Notes: a model not told the origin generated them from the sequence alone. A stretch of DNA of 64,000 bases from Arthrospira sp. PCC 9108 (GCA_016745315.1 CP066886.1:768501-832500); one strand, 5' to 3'. Positions 27,197-37,109 are shown, numbered from the stretch's first letter. Made by a program: numbers and translations.

Positions 27197-27600
27197 AGTA
27201 TCTCTACGACACCAACATATTTATTGACTACTTGGCTGACGAAGCAGCAATCTTGCCATTTTTCTCAGAATCATTTATCAGACAAAATGAGGTGATTATT
27301 TCCTGCATTGTGCGAATTGAGTTGCTGAGTTTCCCAGAATTATCCAATGAGGAAGAAGCGGTCATTACTGATTTGTTGATGCAGTTTGAACAAGTCCCCC
27401 TACTGCCCCAAATTGAAGATCGCACCATTCAATTACGGCGACATAACCGCCTCAAACTTCCCGATGCCCTGATTGCGGCAACTGCATTGCACTGCTCTGC
27501 TTGTGTGATGACTAGAAATGTGGATGACTTCAAGCGCGTACCTGAGTTAACATTATGTAATCCCTTTGAAGGGGTGAAGGAGGGTAATGATACAGATTAA
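27193..27600 (+). CDS. PIN-domain toxin (VapC family)
   Basis: 135 aa from the ATG that overlaps the antitoxin stop. KYLYDTNIFIDYLA (Asp), VRIELLSFPEL (Glu), KLPDALIAATAL (Asp) and TRNVDDFKRV (Asp) give the complete PIN set. Intact. Clearly related to the toxin at 26131, but with a different antitoxin. Confidence 0.87.
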   Translation: MKYLYDTNIFIDYLADEAAILPFFSESFIRQNEVIISCIVRIELLSFPELSNEEEAVITDLLMQFEQVPLLPQIEDRTIQLRRHNRLKLPDALIAATALHCSACVMTRNVDDFKRVPELTLCNPFEGVKEGNDTD

Positions 27601-27690
27601 CCATTCCCCACCCAAGCTGCCAAATCATTTGTAACGGCTAATGGGCGAAGAAAAAATTTTGTTTAACGGCAGTTTACTAATACTTAGCTT

Positions 27691-27873
27691 ATGAAAATTA
27701 CAGCAATTATTCATCCAGCAGAAGAAGGTGGCTATTGGGCATAAGTTCCAGCACTTCCGGGTTGTATTACCGAGGGAGATACTATAGAAGAGGTTCGGCA
27801 AAATTTACAAGATGCTGTTCAGGGGTGGCTCACTGTTGCGAATAATAGCCTAAACAAAATAGAGCCAACATAG
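27691..27873 (+). pseudogene. HicB-type antitoxin with one in-frame stop
   Basis: 61 codons. MKITAIIHPAEEGGYWA, TAA at 27742-27744, then VPALPGCITEGDTIEEVRQNL. The VPALPGC-x-TxGDTxEE segment is the HicB signature; intact members have a Glu where the TAA stands (YWAEVPALPGC). No hicA gene is left in the 90 bp upstream. Probably non-functional. Confidence 0.85.
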
Positions 27874-27881
27874 TCATCGGC

Positions 27882-28088
27882 TCAAATATCTTGTAAAATT
27901 TCTGGCGTTAAGCCTCGTTGTTGTGCTTTGTCTGAAATTTCTGCCATCACCTCAGTTAAACGCTTGTCGTATAAGTTTCCTCGTAAAAATAACTCAACAA
28001 TATGACTTAACTGTTTCTGGATTTCCGGGTTAGCCTGTTCAAATGCCACCTTAATCTCTTCATCAACTTGAAGAATAATACTAGCCAT
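27882..28088 (-). CDS. Small helical protein, possible antitoxin, with a group II intron in its upstream region
   Basis: 68 aa from the ATG at 28088: MASIILQVDEEIKVAFEQANPEIQ, with GLTPEILQDI at the end, like several short antitoxin-style proteins. The 3' end of a minus-strand group II intron lies 27 bp upstream (28116), so the native promoter is now separated by 3.5 kb unless the intron splices. An alternative ATG at 28103 adds five residues. Confidence 0.55.
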   Translation of the reverse strand: MASIILQVDEEIKVAFEQANPEIQKQLSHIVELFLRGNLYDKRLTEVMAEISDKAQQRGLTPEILQDI

Positions 28089-28212
28089 AGTTTTCTTGTC
28101 CATTGTCAAGTTAGGATTAGGGGTCGAGATAGACCTCACGGTCTACCCCTCCCATTCAAAACCGTACTTGAGACTTTCACCTCATACGGCTCCTAGTCTG
28201 ACCGTCTCTTTG

Positions 28213-30035
28213 TTAAGAGTACAGCGACATCTCTATGTCAAGAGCTGTCTTATCATCGCGGGTGTGGCGATGTAATAGTTGAAGATTCTTGTATTCATCC
28301 TTTCCGCCATGGCTTCTAGGTACAATGTGGTCTACTTCAATTAAATCTGATGGGGTAAAGAATTGCCCACACCAGGTACATCTACCTTTTTGTTTCTTGA
28401 GTAGTTTTGCTACCCTAATTGGCGTATCGATTGCTTGTCCTCTCCTGGTTGCCCAGTAAGTCCAATTTCCGTCATAAAGTGTTGCGTCAGGGCGTATCAG
28501 GGTATGTCTGACAATCGGAGTCCAATTATGTTTCCATAGTTGGTATCCATCTTTAGTCTGGAACAACCAAGATTCATGTCTTTCTTTCCCATTGCTAAGT
28601 TTAATCGTTCCATGTCTGAAATAATTACTTAGCTTTTCGTAGTTCACCCCTTTGCATCTTGATGCTGTCCATGCCCGTAACATTTGCCAGATTATATTGT
28701 CTAGTTTAGTGAAGGTCTCTGCTGAGACTACCGCTGAATAATAGTTTGACCATCCCCGAATAATCGGGTTTAGTTTACTAATCAGGGTTGATTGAGGTGT
28801 TGTTCTATATTGTTTTATTACACCTTTAATCACTTCTGTGTGGGCTTTGATTGCTTTATTACTGGGTTTGATGTGGGTTTTGTGGCCGATTAATCGGCTT
28901 GCTGCTCCACCAGTTTTTCCAGATTTATATTTTCCTACCAGATATTGCCTGATATTGAATCCTAGAAAATCGAACCCTGGATTCTCTGTCTTACCGTCAT
29001 ACTCAATAGTTTTGAGTGTGTGACAGATTCGAGTCTTTTCAGGTTTTATTTCTAGTCCTACAGGTTTTAGCCATTCAGAAATAGCAGTCTTGCACTGTTC
29101 AATGATTCCTAGGTCTTTGGAGATGACCACAAAATCATCGGCATATCTTATAAGGTTCACCTGAGTGGTTGTTCCTTTATTAGGATATATTTCTTTAACT
29201 AGCCTTTCTATTCCCAACAGTGCGATGTTGGCGAGTATTGGACTTATTACCCCTCCTTGGGGTGTCCCTGTTTCTGTATCCTCGAATACACCGTTATCTA
29301 GCACTCCCGCTTTGAGCCATTGTTTCAGGTCTCTTTTTAGGCGGCTTGGACAATGAATTTTGGACAGTAGGTATTCATGGTTCACGGTAAGAGCATTTTG
29401 CTATATCCGCGTCAAGAACATAGTACTGTCCTTGATTTATGGCAGTATAAATTCTGCTAATTGCGTCATGGGCTGACCGTCCTGGACGGAACCCATAGCT
29501 TGTGCCTTCAAATCTCGATTCCCATTCAGGTTCGAGAGCCGATTTAACCAAGGCTTGCCTTGCTCTATCTTGGATTGTGGGTATTCCTATTCCAGCTTTT
29601 TTCATCCCTACCAGGTTTTGGAATCCAAACCCGTCGCAGTGGTTTTGCTTTGAGGTTTCCCTTAATGTTCTTAACAAGCTCAAACCTTTGTCTTGAAGAG
29701 ATTGCTCTCTTACTCCATCAACTCCGGCTGTTTTCTTGCCTTGACCCGCTTGGGGGGGCGGGTTTATTAAGCTGACTGTTGGGAAGCATGGCTGACCGTG
29801 GAACCCGCCCCTACAGTCGCACTGCTAGGAGCCTGGCATAATATGATTTCACCAATAGACGTTGCAACCTTCTTACCTTTGCATCTTGTCCCGATTTAGC
29901 TGCTTGGAATATACTCTTTTGGAGCTTGAAAACTTTCCGTTGAACCTTAGTCCACGGGATTGCCTTCCATGCGTTGCTCGTAGTCTTGATTGGTTTTGGT
30001 TTCCCAAATCCTTTCTTTAAACTCGCTATCGCCAT
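28213..30035 (-). pseudogene. ltrA: Group II intron reverse transcriptase/maturase with HNH domain, copy 1 (broken)
   Basis: Fragments read in order as one intron-encoded protein: N-terminal RT0-type segment (29811-30035), RT fingers (to 29375), palm with the catalytic YADD (28213-29385), maturase domain X, and an HNH endonuclease with CTWCGQFF and DHIVPRSHGGKD. Breaks: a ~64-bp MITE-like insert at 29752-29815 introduces a stop; a one-base excess in an A6 tract at about 29600 (shared with copy 2); and an indel at about 29385 just before NHEYLLSKIHCP. The protein cannot be made as one chain without recoding. Confidence 0.85.
29752..29815. repeat. MITE-like palindromic insert inside intron RT copy 1
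   Basis: GGGGGGGCGGGTTTATTAA at the left and GAACCCGCCCCTACAG at the right are inverted, with about 30 bp between. Same family as the tandem repeat at 16798. It splits the RT between AVRL and GQGKKTAG. The equivalent insert is at 61263-61326 in copy 2. Confidence 0.8.
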
Positions 30036-30497
30036 ATGTACACCTACTAGACTCTATTCTTACAATCAAACCGTGACCTGTCAGCGTATCCCTATCATTA
30101 CAGTCGGGCGTTGGCTTTTGGTCACATCTCACATCCTCTAGGACTTGCGGTTACACTTATCCCTACTGATATCTCGACCAGATAATCAGAGTCCAGGAGG
30201 ACTTAAAACGTTCCGTTTATATGGGCATTCCATCTTTAGACTTGTCCTTTCCACCGGGGTACTTTAAAAGTCTGTGTAGGTATCTCAAACAAAATCCTAC
30301 TTTTCCCCTTACTCTTTTGAGCGCAGCGTATCAACCTGTTTCGCTGCCTAATTTTTACGATGGTTCAAGCCGGACATTCGGTTTCCCTAATCATGGATGG
30401 TTGGCAGTGGTCTCGATTCTGGTGTTGGGTTACACCTTGGAGCCTTCCGTTCCCCGCTTCAATCCTGAGGTTGTGATTCCCAAAACTGGGGGTGGCT

Positions 30498-31384
30498 GTT
30501 ATGGTCGAAAGGGAAGTCACCTTCCCCGACTCCACTTCAAAACCGTACTTGAGACTTTCATCTCATACGGCTCCTGATGTGAATACCCCTTTGTCAGTGG
30601 GAACAGGGCTACAACCCCCTGCTTTATGACCTCAACTTTCGGAGCTATATACACACGTAGTCATTAACTCGTTTTCGTCATAACACTCTTAGTTGTTGTG
30701 GTCTCTATATCCACACCGTGACTAGTGGGCATATCCTAACCATTACAGTTAGGCATTAGCTTTCAGTCACATCCTTTTCCCTTAAAGGCATACGCTTACA
30801 CTTTTCGCTACTCCACAAGTACATCCTGCCACTTGAGAGCCAATGAGGGGTTTAAACGTTCCATCTATGCGGGCATTCCATCTTTAGATTCGTCCTATCC
30901 ACCGGGGTACTTTAAAGGTCTGTGAAGGTGGTGGTAATATACCCCTTCTTTTCCCCGTGCTCTTTTGAGCGCAGCGTATCAACCTATTTCGCTACTAGAG
31001 TATTACGATGGTTCAAGCCGGACATTCGGTTTCCCTAATCATGGATGGTTGGCAGTGGTCGCCTCTGGTAGTAGGTTCTACTTCACGCCTTCCGTTCCCC
31101 GCTTCAATCCTGGGGTTATGATTCCCAAAACTGGGGGTGGCTATCGCCGTTACTCTCAACCTTACGTTATACTCAAGGGGTTCACAACTCCCCTCTTTTT
31201 TTCGCTCAGTCTTGACCTTGAGTCTCTCTGCCTTATCTGGTTGTCGAAGCCAGATGTTGAGACACATAGATAGTTATGGGATGGTCAGGGGTGCGAATCC
31301 CTTATATTCCACCAAGGGGTGGAAGTCCCACTAGGAGGTTATTTAAGGCATTGCAGCCCTATTTCACTCCTAAACGTCTCGCAC
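30498..31384 (-). mobile_element. ORF-less group II intron nested in intron 1 (twintron)
   Basis: 887 bp, minus strand. 5' end GTGCGAGACGTTTAGG at 31384, 3' end ...CGACCATAAC at 30498. Domain V (GAGCCGTATGAGATGAAAG...) at about 30538-30575. Outer sequence on either side, GGTGGCT and ATCGCCGTTAC, is contiguous in intron copy 2 (about 62009-62025), so the ends are exact to the base. Domain I resembles that of its host, so this is a related, ORF-deleted intron that would rely on a maturase supplied in trans. Short ORFs at 30221 and 30965 are domain I RNA, not genes. Confidence 0.9.
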
Positions 31385-31617
31385 ATCGCCGTTACTCTTA
31401 ACGCAATTGTTAAGGAATCCTTAAGATTTCCGGTTTTGCGTTTTGACCTTGAGTTCCCTGCCTTGTTTTGTATATTTCTATACCAAACGTTGGGACATCT
31501 AAACAGTTATGAGGATGTTCAGGAGTGCGCTCCTTATATTCAACTAAGGGGCTGAAGTCCCCACCAGGCGGTTATTTCAGGTATTTCAACCTTATTTCAT
31601 GCCTGAACGTCTCGCAC

Positions 31618-32088
31618 GTTTGACAAAATTATAGCACCATATCACCCCCCCCGTTTAGCTATCCCTCCGTTACGGTGGTTGTCCCCCAACCCCTCGCGCT
31701 CGTGGCGACTGCCGCAATACCTAGAAAGAGACCCGGATTTTCTCTCCATATAGCGACTCGCCAACTTAAATCGGTTTAAGGATTAGGTCAAGAATGAGTC
31801 CAAAAATTATTGTATAGACGGGAGTTTGAATCGCTTTTCTCCTGCCCAACGATAACTTCGGGATTCATGCTTAATATAGAACTAGACCCAGAAACCGGAT
31901 TTCTTGGTATTTTGCTACAAAGGTAAACGATCGCCTTTTGTCCAATCAGCGGCAAGCCAACGCCAAGCAGCCGACCATTGGCAAGCTGAAGGAGTCGGCA
32001 CCGCCTCTGGCGGCAATTCGGGAGAATTGGCGAGGATTAGGTTTTCAGGTTTGAGTTAGTGTTCGTCTTTTTCAACTAGGAGATAGCT
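31618..32088. other. Mosaic of repeat relics without a gene
   Basis: From left to right: intron exon flank; a degenerate promoter unit (31722-31866) with AACTTAAATCGGTTTAAGG; an 11-codon vapB relic at 31867 that runs into the interspersed GGATTTCTTGG...GCTACAA motif; then at about 31950-32000 a short hsdM-like piece (GCCAACGCCAAGCAGCC...) that recurs at 58268. No complete coding sequence. Confidence 0.65.
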
Positions 32089-32658
32089 ATGATTGCAGCC
32101 AAAGAAAAAGGGCCGTACTTTACGCCGGAGGAGTATTTTGCTTGGGAGGAGCAACAACTCGAAAAGCATGAGTTAATCGATGGTCGCGTGTATGCGATGA
32201 CGGGTGGCACGCAAAATCATAGTGCGATCAAAATTAATATCGTCAGCCTCATCAAAGCGCACTTGCGGGGAAGTCGATGTCGAGTTTTTAATTCGGATCT
32301 AAAGGTCAATATTCTTGATACCTCTAACTATACTTATCCTGATTTGAGTGTGACTTGTGACGATCGTGATCGTGAGCATACACAATACATTACCTATCCC
32401 TGTCTAATTGTCGAGGTTTTATCCCCCAGCACTGAGGCTTATGACCGGGGCAAGAAGTTTGAAATGTACCGCCAAAATCAGAATTTGGTGGATTATGTAT
32501 TAGCCAGTTCGGAGGAGATTGCGATCGATATGTATCACCAAAACGAGGCGGGGGATTGGTTAATTCTGAGCTATCGACCGGGCGATGTTGTCGAGCTAAA
32601 AAGTATTGGATTAAGTGTGGCGATAGAGGAATTTTACGAAGAGGTTGTCTTCGAGTAG
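32089..32658 (+). CDS. Uma2-family (DUF820) PD-(D/E)XK protein, copy A
   Basis: 189 aa. The Uma2 fold is visible: FTPEEYFAWEE, ELIDGRVYAMTGGT, catalytic Asp in TYPDLSV (about residue 85), then PCLIVEVLSPSTEAYDRGKKFEMYR with the E-x-x motif at about 109 and trailing Lys. Extremely abundant in cyanobacteria; biological role unresolved, often considered nuclease-like. A tandem duplicate follows 38 bp later. Confidence 0.88.
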   Translation: MIAAKEKGPYFTPEEYFAWEEQQLEKHELIDGRVYAMTGGTQNHSAIKINIVSLIKAHLRGSRCRVFNSDLKVNILDTSNYTYPDLSVTCDDRDREHTQYITYPCLIVEVLSPSTEAYDRGKKFEMYRQNQNLVDYVLASSEEIAIDMYHQNEAGDWLILSYRPGDVVELKSIGLSVAIEEFYEEVVFE

Positions 32659-32696
32659 GGCAATGATTCACTGTTGTTATGAGCTAAGAAATAGTT

Positions 32697-33284
32697 ATGA
32701 TCGCAGCCAAAGAACAAGGGCGCTACTTTACGCCGGAGGAGTATTTTACTTGGGAGGAGCAACAACTCGAAAAGCATCAGTTAATCGATGGTCGCGTGTA
32801 TGCGATGACGGGTGGTACCAGAAATCATAGTGATGTGGCTGGTAACTTTTTAGCGATTATCAAGCCTCATCTCCGAGGCAGTGGTTGTAAAACCTACAAT
32901 TCTGATTGTCGCGTAAATGTTCTCAACACTGACAACTATATCTATCGAGATCTGAGTGTTGCCTGCGATCCGAGAGACAATTCTAGCGCCCAATACATTA
33001 CCTATCCCTGTCTAATTGTCGAGGTTTTATCCCCCAGCACCGAGGCTTATGACCGGGGCAAGAAGTTTGAAATGTACCGCCGCAATCCGAATTTGGTGGA
33101 TTATGTGTTAGCTAGTTCCGAGGAGATGGCGATCGATATGTATCACCAAAACGAGGCGGGGGATTGGTTAATTCTGAGCTATCGACCCGGCGATGTTGTC
33201 GAGCTAAAAAGTATTGGATTAAGTGTGCCGATAGAGGAGTTTTACGAAGAGGTTGTGTTTGAGCCATCGTCTAATGCGGTTTAG
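32697..33284 (+). CDS. Uma2-family (DUF820) PD-(D/E)XK protein, copy B
   Basis: 195 aa. The first ~45 and last ~95 residues are nearly identical to copy A, while residues about 45-100 (SDVAGNFLAIIKPHLRGS, DCRVNVLNTDNYIYRDLSV) diverge. This points to tandem duplication with the middle having evolved faster or been exchanged. Catalytic Asp in YRDLSV and IVEVLSPSTEAYDR are retained. Confidence 0.87.
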   Translation: MIAAKEQGRYFTPEEYFTWEEQQLEKHQLIDGRVYAMTGGTRNHSDVAGNFLAIIKPHLRGSGCKTYNSDCRVNVLNTDNYIYRDLSVACDPRDNSSAQYITYPCLIVEVLSPSTEAYDRGKKFEMYRRNPNLVDYVLASSEEMAIDMYHQNEAGDWLILSYRPGDVVELKSIGLSVPIEEFYEEVVFEPSSNAV

Positions 33285-33406
33285 TGTACAAGATGGATGA
33301 CTCCAGTGCGATCACCCATATCTCCACCCGCCACCCCCACCAAAGCAGCCTCAAACCGTGTAACTTCCTGGGTGTTAGAATAATCCCTAATGTTCCAGGC
33401 ATCAAT

Positions 33407-34859
33407 ATGAAGTTCGAGCGCGACACTATCGTAAAATTAACCATCGGTAGCGGGTGCGTCCTGGGTAGCTTGGCGTTCCCCCCCCGTATCGCCGCAGAAG
33501 GGATGGTCTGGGGAAACATCTTAGCCACGGCGTTAGGGAATGTGGCGGCGGGGAATACGGCTAATGCTGTTGATGCTTTAATCGATGCACGAGAGGGGAG
33601 AGTTTCCCTAGAAAATCAGGATTTAACCAAAGCAGTCGGGAAAGCGATTCTCTACGAGACGCTACGCGAACGCCGCCGTTATCACCCTCGCAGCCAAACA
33701 ACAGCGGGGCAAAACCCGCGAATATCTCGAAAAAATCGCCGCCCAAGCCAAGGATAACTGGGTTGCGAACGCCCAACAGGAACTAGCCAAACAACGTTAC
33801 CCCGACCTGCGAGAAGCCAAACTCGACCAATTCCTTACCCCCCAAGAATACCAACTCACCCAACAAGGGAACCTCACCGTCACCGCATGGGGCGATATTT
33901 TTATCCGCCTCAATATGGCAGCCTGTAAAAGGAGAAACCTCACCCAGCAGCAGGCATTTTTTAGGGAGATTTCCGGCACAATTGAGTCCGGTTTTGCGGA
34001 AGTCTGTCAACGGTTCGGGGTGATGGAAACCCAGATAACTCAGTTGTTGCAAGGACTGGAAAGAACCCTCGAAAGTTTGGTGGAGGAAATTCGATCGCAT
34101 TTTGATGCGGCTAACCCCCATCTTTCCTTAGCAGAATGGCGAGCCATTGCCGAGTTAATGCTGCCTAACCGACAGGTATTCTTAACGGCTAATCCGGCAT
34201 TTAAGCGGGTGGAGATTTATGTGCCGTTGGCATTGGTGGATCTATACCCAACTAAGGAACGGAAACCGGGGCTAAGTCTGGAAAACCGAGAACAGTGGGA
34301 ACGGGAAGAAGAGAGAATGACTCCTATCAGTGAGGATGAGTTTTTTAATCAGGTTTTGCGACAGGGAAAAACTCCCCAAAGTCAGGGGCGACGGATTGCC
34401 GTTATTGGTGAACCGGGGTCAGGAAAAACCACACGGTTACAGGCGATCGCTGATTGGATATTGGCAGAAAATCTGGGCATCCCCATTTGGGTTGACTTGG
34501 CACAATTTACCCAACCGACCCTAGTAGATTATCTGGAAAACTGGCTGAAGTCGGCGAGAGTTCAAGGAGCGATCACGGAGCGTGGCGGTAGCCGTATCGC
34601 TTCTGTCCAAGACCATAAAGAGAATCTCTGGTTATTGATGGATGGGTTGGATGAAATGGTAGCCCGGATTGAACGGATCCATGTGTCCCAGTTCTTAACC
34701 GGGTGGGTGGGGTTAGCAAGGGCGATCGTCTCTTGTCGGGTGAATGTTTGGGAATCCGATAAAAATGCCTTTTCCGGGTTTGATGTATATCGGAATTTAC
34801 CCTTTCAGTCGGAGCAGATGGAAACCTTTATCCGGCGATTTTTTGCCCAGAGTGATTAA
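33407..34859 (+). pseudogene. Second NACHT-family gene, frameshifted and shortened
   Basis: N-terminal 80 codons match the 20313 gene (KLTIGSGCVLGSLAFPP, GNVAAGNTANAVDAL). A 22-bp insert at 33649-33670 shifts the frame. The following 85 codons match again in the new frame, then about 375 bp of the coiled region are missing. The frame from 33915 has QQQAFFREISGTIESGFAEV, a divergent middle, Walker A GEPGSGKTTR, Walker B LWLLMDGLDEMVARI, and stops at FFAQSD. The C-terminal half after the NTPase is absent. Non-functional unless the C-terminal ORF is made alone. Confidence 0.8.
33649..33670. repeat. 22-bp repeat inserted inside a HIP1 site
   Basis: The gene at 20313 reads GCGATCGCCGCCGT. Here GCGAT and CGCCGCCGT are separated by TCTCTACGAGACGCTACGCG plus two A. 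The insert is a small interspersed repeat of the type common in cyanobacteria and causes the frameshift in the NACHT pseudogene. Confidence 0.85.
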
Positions 34860-35038
34860 AAACAGTAACTCCTGGCAGTAAAGGCTTGTAGCTTTTTGAG
34901 GCTAAGGTGCATATCCCCTTGATTCTGTATAACATCCACCTTTAAAAAAGGCTGAACCCCTTTTTAACATAGTTGCTTTCAGGCAATACACTATGCTTCT
35001 TGCTACAATGTTTGTGTAGACTTCAACTTAGGTGCAAT

Positions 35039-35383
35039 ATGTCCCCAATGAGCGCCCCAGGAAAATTCCCAGCCACCTCTCCTCCTCTACGTTGGGATGA
35101 AGCCGGAGGTATCCGCATAGGTTCAAGCAGAGTGACTCTGGATAGTCTACTTGCTACTTACCACAATGGCTCGACTCCTGAAGAAATCGCTATTCAATTT
35201 TCAGTTCTGAGTTTAGAAGACATATACAGTACGATTGCTTATTATCTAAACCATCGTCAGGAAATTGACAGTTATTTAGAGCAACGTAATCAAAAAGCTG
35301 AACAACTCAGACAACAACTTACCCAAAAACACAACCTAGTCGATCTCAGACAGCGCTTGCTTACTCGTCAGTCACAAAAATAA
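35039..35383 (+). CDS. DUF433 antitoxin-like protein
   Basis: 114 aa. RWDEAGGIRIGSSRVTLDSLLATYHNGSTPEEI and LSLEDIYSTIAYYLNHRQEID are typical of the family; Gln-rich tail. ATG at 35039 has AGG upstream; 35048 is also possible. A repeat-like promoter (GCTTCTTGCTACAATG) lies about 50 bp upstream. The DUF5615 partner begins 10 bp after the stop. Confidence 0.82.
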   Translation: MSPMSAPGKFPATSPPLRWDEAGGIRIGSSRVTLDSLLATYHNGSTPEEIAIQFSVLSLEDIYSTIAYYLNHRQEIDSYLEQRNQKAEQLRQQLTQKHNLVDLRQRLLTRQSQK

Positions 35384-35393
35384 TTGGAACAAA

Positions 35394-35780
35394 ATGCGCC
35401 TTCTTACTGACGAAAATTTTAACGGGGCTATATTGCGTGGTCTAATGAGACGCTTGCCTACTGTGGATGTAATTCGTGTTCAAGACGTAGGGTTAAGGAA
35501 TACAGATGATCCAGTTATATTGGAATGGGCGGCGAACGAGGGACGTATCTTGCTGAGTCATGATGTAGCCACTATTACGATGTATGCTTGCGATCGCGTC
35601 AATCAAGGATTACCTATGCCAGGAGTTGTTTAAGTGATAGCGAGAGCCCCCATTGGCAAGATCATTGATGACTTAGAACTATTTATTTGTTGCAGCGAAC
35701 CTGGAGAATATGAGGGTCAAGTTCTTTTCATACCTTTCTATCTTATTCCCAAACTTTCACCAATAAAAACCCCGACCTAG
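35394..35780 (+). pseudogene. DUF5615 PIN-like toxin with an in-frame stop
   Basis: 79 codons from MRLLTDENFNGAIL (catalytic Asp-Glu-Asn) through LLSHDVATITMY, then TAA at 35631-35633, and 49 further in-frame codons with APIGKIIDDLELFICC and YEGQVLFIPF, the usual DUF5615 C-terminus. The core residues precede the stop, so a shortened protein might keep some activity. GTG follows the TAA directly and could reinitiate. Confidence 0.75.
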
Positions 35781-35796
35781 GGAATTGGATCGGGGT
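35765..35796 (-). terminator. Intrinsic terminator of the IS110-like gene
   Basis: On the minus strand, CCCCGA (35795-35790) and TCGGGG (35775-35770) pair across a 14-nt loop and run straight into TTTTT. It lies 33 bp past the end of the recombinase gene. It may also act on the opposite strand against the DUF5615 gene, which ends inside it. Confidence 0.75.
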
Positions 35797-35828
35797 ACAG
35801 GGCAATTAAGCTAATTCTATGGGGATTA

Positions 35829-37109
35829 TTACCGCATATCCCAGAGAGCCTTAAAAAGCGTCTCAGCTAGTTTCCTGGATGTGGCATTCCTGGCAGCCTT
35901 GAGCGCAGCCCCAGACACTTTGTTCCCTTTGTGGTATGCTCTAGTTACCCAATAAACTCTAAGCGAATGAGCCTCTGGAGATTTTGGTAGGCAATCGTAG
36001 GGGGTTGTCGCGATCGCACCTTCGCCCGGTTTCTGTTCACGATGAGTCCCCCTCTCGACTGCCCGAACAACAAACTGATGCAACACCGATCGCGCCTCTT
36101 TGCTTCCTGTGAAACTACTCCGAGTGTCAGCCTTTCCAGATTGCACTTGAGTAGACCCCAAACCGCAAAGCTGCCGGAATCGTCTCATAGCCTTAGACTT
36201 AGGGAGACATTTAAACATCTCATCAAACGGAACGCACCGGGTAAGTAGCCAGCCCCGTTCTCGGCAGCCAAAACCAAACTTGTCAAACACCCGATGGTAA
36301 CAATCAAACTCTGGCAGGTTCAGGTAACTTAGCAGCTCCTGCTCTACCATCGCTTCCGACTGATGCCACATACAAATCTGTTGGGCTAGTCGGGCAGTTA
36401 TTTCACTGATGCCAGTGCCTTCCCCCGCCGCGATCGCCTTCGCGTATTCATTGTCAAACTTGGTTTTAATCCCTTTGGGAATTTCCCAACTACCTTGGGA
36501 AGTCCAGCCACAAGCCCAACCCCACCACGCCGGCAGTTTGTCCGGGTCTAATTTCCCAGATTCTTTTTTAACTCTAACTTTTGCTTTGGCTGGAAACTCA
36601 TAGACCAGTCGAGACTTGGCTTGGTTTATCGTTTGGGTGCGGGGCTTGTTGAATGACCCAATATCTCTTAGGCATTGTTCAATTTTCGCTACTTCTGGCG
36701 GCCGCTCCCTTACCCAATACCTGCGATCGTAGGCAATTTGGTAATGCTGGAAGTATGTGGCAACCATGAGCAAAGCATCGTAGGGGTCAGACTTGTTAGA
36801 CGTTCCCCCATAGCTTTTCCGAGTGTCCTTAATCATCGTCTGATCTACTTTCAGCACAGGGATTCCCTCCCGATGTAAGCAGTCAATCCAGAATCTGCTA
36901 TAAGTTCGGGTCGGCTCTAATATCACCACAGACGGCTCCAAAGACACAAGAAACTGGATAGACTTTGCATTTGCTTCTAGCTTTCGGTGGCACTCAGCAA
37001 ATGCGGGAGACTCGTAGAAATCCCGCAACGCACCCGCTGGCATAAATTCTAGCCACACGGCATCGCACCACGATGAGCTAACATCAAGGCCTACAATTAA
37101 ACTATTCAT
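35829..37109 (-). CDS. Divergent IS110-family recombinase (DEDD plus serine)
   Basis: 426 aa, longer than most IS110 transposases. The RuvC-like DEDD set appears in order: Asp9 (VGLDVSSS), Glu65 (VVILEPTRTY) and Asp108/Asp111 (NKSDPYDALLM). The C-terminal Tnp domain has RQLCGLGSTQVQSGK with the expected catalytic Ser at about 324, then a basic GSKEARSVLHQFVVRA helix. These two modules are what bridge RNA-guided IS110 recombinases use. No inverted repeats are expected for this family and none is seen. Element ends are not definable from one copy. Confidence 0.8.
   Translation of the reverse strand: MNSLIVGLDVSSSWCDAVWLEFMPAGALRDFYESPAFAECHRKLEANAKSIQFLVSLEPSVVILEPTRTYSRFWIDCLHREGIPVLKVDQTMIKDTRKSYGGTSNKSDPYDALLMVATYFQHYQIAYDRRYWVRERPPEVAKIEQCLRDIGSFNKPRTQTINQAKSRLVYEFPAKAKVRVKKESGKLDPDKLPAWWGWACGWTSQGSWEIPKGIKTKFDNEYAKAIAAGEGTGISEITARLAQQICMWHQSEAMVEQELLSYLNLPEFDCYHRVFDKFGFGCRERGWLLTRCVPFDEMFKCLPKSKAMRRFRQLCGLGSTQVQSGKADTRSSFTGSKEARSVLHQFVVRAVERGTHREQKPGEGAIATTPYDCLPKSPEAHSLRVYWVTRAYHKGNKVSGAALKAARNATSRKLAETLFKALWDMR

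Larger units (their letters stand above)
28116..31617 (-). mobile_element. Group II intron 1 (outer), containing a second intron
   Basis: Minus strand. The 5' end GTGCGAGACG is at 31617 and the 3' end ...CCCCTAAT at 28116. Domain V (GAGCCGTATGAGGTGAAAG, then TCTCAAGTACGG) and a domain VI stem of GGGGTAGACC with a partner lie next to the 3' end. Encoded protein at 28213-30035. Aligning with copy 2 (59633-62266) shows the same domain I text, interrupted at 30498-31384 by an inner intron. Without the insert the element is 2,615 bp, against 2,634 bp for copy 2. Confidence 0.9.

Noticed and set aside
28213..29683. Reverse transcriptase as part of a retron or diversity-generating retroelement
   Set aside because: YADD palm is followed by maturase X and HNH domains, and the flanks have group II domain V/VI and GTGCG/AY ends. 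No template or variable repeat is present.
30221..31555. Several plus-strand ORFs (about 60-118 aa) at 30221, 30965, 31137 and 31319
   Set aside because: They lie in group II intron domain I RNA on the opposite strand and are repeated with frame changes in the second intron (about 61740-62260); no protein family resemblance.
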